Origin: Ianthella basta
Lineage: Eukaryota; Porifera; Demospongiae; Verongiida; Ianthellidae
NCBI GenBank assembly: GCA_964019415.1
Contig: OZ025872.1
Span: 8,489,822 to 8,553,821, forward strand
Length of the DNA stretch: 64,000 bases
Direction of reading: 5' to 3'
Position numbers and translations under genes: made by a program. Below the pieces are notes generated by a model that was not told where the DNA came from, did not search any database, and worked only from the letters and a program-made list of their open reading frames with translations. This document shows positions 62,672-64,000 of this stretch, piece after piece. Numbering within the stretch: position 1 is the stretch's first letter; each line of letters starts with the position of its first letter.

Positions 62672-63919
62672 TATTTCCAGCCCTCACTACCAGCCGTAGC
62701 TGTAATTTGGTGTCTCTCAAGCGTTTAACTGCCTCTACCACTGGGTGGGTGGTGATGTCTTCTGGTGTTGGGAGGGCGCTGGGCTCAGGTGAATCATCTA
62801 GACAAGGGATGACCAGTTCCAACTCCTTCAGGGATGTGTTTTCCATTGCACCTTTGAGAATGGCAATGGCAATGTTGCTCCATCTCAATTCAGCACAAAT
62901 AATCCTGATTGTCGTTATAGATGTATTTTGTCTGACTGCTTCTCCTATCAACTGAAGGATCTTAGAGTCAGACACATCATTGAAAGGGGGACAGTTCTTT
63001 GCAGCAGGCACCACATCTTGCACTGAGGGTGACACATCCTCAACCTTCTTCTTTGTCTCTTTGCACTCACTCTACAGTTAGATAGACATATAGTGGACAA
63101 GCATGGGTGCAGGGATTGAAGGCATGCCTCAAATGTAGTACTGCACCCAAGAGGTACACACAGAACACCACCACCATAACGTCAGCAGAAATGGCTCAAA
63201 TGCAATTCCTAGGATGAGCGATTTATAGCCATACAAGTCCAAGGGAAGTCCAAAGTGAGAACACCAGTTGGTGTGAAAGAAGTATATACTTCAATGCTTC
63301 CCCTCTACATCAAAAGAAGTCTCACCGGCATAGTGCCTGATGAAATTACAAGCTCTTCCAGAGTGTGCATTCCACATAGATATTTGATGATGTTTGCAAT
63401 CTGGGTAGGTGAGAGACCTTGACAGTAGCTCATCTCCACTTTCCTCAGTTGGCTGTCTTTAATGTAATCGGCAAAATTCATTACTGCTTCACCAACATCA
63501 GGTCCTGCAAGAAGAGGCAAGAAGATATTGGTTTGCAAAGGAGACACGAATTACAGTGTACAGCAGGTAATAGATATTAAGTGAAATTTATACATTCAAT
63601 GTGTTAGATAACTAAAGTCTGGAGCAGTATAATGTAGCACTGGCTAACATGTTGACATACATCAATTGCACACAAATTTGGTACCGTCTACAAGGAAAAT
63701 CATACATAATTATGCATGCAACACATAATAGTCTAACATACCAAAGACACACCACTTGAGTGTTAATTCCTTTAAGGACTTGATGCGAATTGCAACATCG
63801 AGGAAGGCAGCAGTGATAGGGGAAAGGACCTTCCAGTGTCGTGTTCCTCTCACTGTCAGTTTCTGAAGTTTGGTACACTTTGGGATATTATGTTTAATAG
63901 ATTTTGGGAGTTGGCCAAT
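62672..63919 (-). CDS. NLR-C: last LRR exons of a third NLR (5' part outside the window)
   Basis: Minus-strand exons 63919-63742 (178 nt), 63504-63326 (179 nt) and 63071-62672 (400 nt) join in phase and match the last LRR exons of NLR-A and NLR-B: LQKLTVRGTRHW..LTLKWCVFG, LRKVEMSYCQGLSP..LEELVISSGTM and [34 protein letters not shown]. The 178-nt exon length is identical in all three genes. The last exon starts with a longer charged extension (SECKETKKKVEDV) than its paralogues and ends at a GTAAGT donor, so at least one more exon follows. The NACHT and N-terminus should lie to the right of the window. Confidence 0.8.
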
Positions 63920-64000
63920 CTGTAAATATGATGATTACATAATAATATGAAAGTCCCAATACTCTTGTGCAGAGCAGCTAATAATATACCATGTTCAAAG

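Overview
The window is animal nuclear DNA, most likely from a sponge (demosponge). Genes are split by canonical GT-AG introns. NACHT-LRR receptors carrying death-fold N-termini occur as diverged paralogues, there is a tandem cluster of RRM-PARP genes, and the non-coding DNA is AT-rich, full of (GT)n runs and TAGCTAGC-like palindromic words, and packed with small inverted-repeat elements. The species assignment is inference. There is no operon structure, CRISPR array or bacterial gene.

Layout. 1-1.75 kb: 3' exons of an unidentified gene rich in Ser/Thr/Pro. 2.05-8.02 kb (+): a six-exon gene for a four-helix membrane protein resembling the pannexin/LRRC8 large-pore channel fold, with a long tail I cannot place; its introns hold a MITE, a dispersed ~600-bp repeat, a Tigger/pogo-like transposon remnant and a long (TG)n run. 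9.0-16.6 kb (+): three tandem paralogues with RNA-recognition-like domains and a C-terminal ADP-ribosyltransferase domain (PARP10/14-like); the first is 5'-truncated and the second has lost the Gly after the catalytic His. 17.65-29.3 kb (+): NLR-A, CARD-like modules + NACHT + LRRs, 14 exons. 29.6-31.4 kb (-): a broken Ty3/gypsy-type retroelement whose integrase lies upstream of RNase H. 55.4-32.8 kb (-): NLR-B, two tandem death-domain exons + NACHT + LRRs, on the same exon chassis as NLR-A; its introns contain a 5'-truncated LINE with intact target duplication, a MITE, a complete Ty3/gypsy element with identical LTRs and a hAT fossil. 55.7-62.6 kb: no recognisable gene, but a duplicated ~0.75-kb segment, a tandem repeat and the second copy of the dispersed repeat. 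62.67-63.92 kb (-): last LRR exons of a third NLR (NLR-C), whose 5' part lies beyond the right edge.

How the genes may relate. NLRs and mono-ART PARPs are both innate-immunity families in animals, so this looks like an immune-type cluster that has grown by tandem duplication and by swapping N-terminal modules onto a fixed NACHT-LRR chassis. That functional reading is inference. The exon joins given below were made by eye from reading frame, splice-site consensus and paralogue comparison; every internal phase matches.
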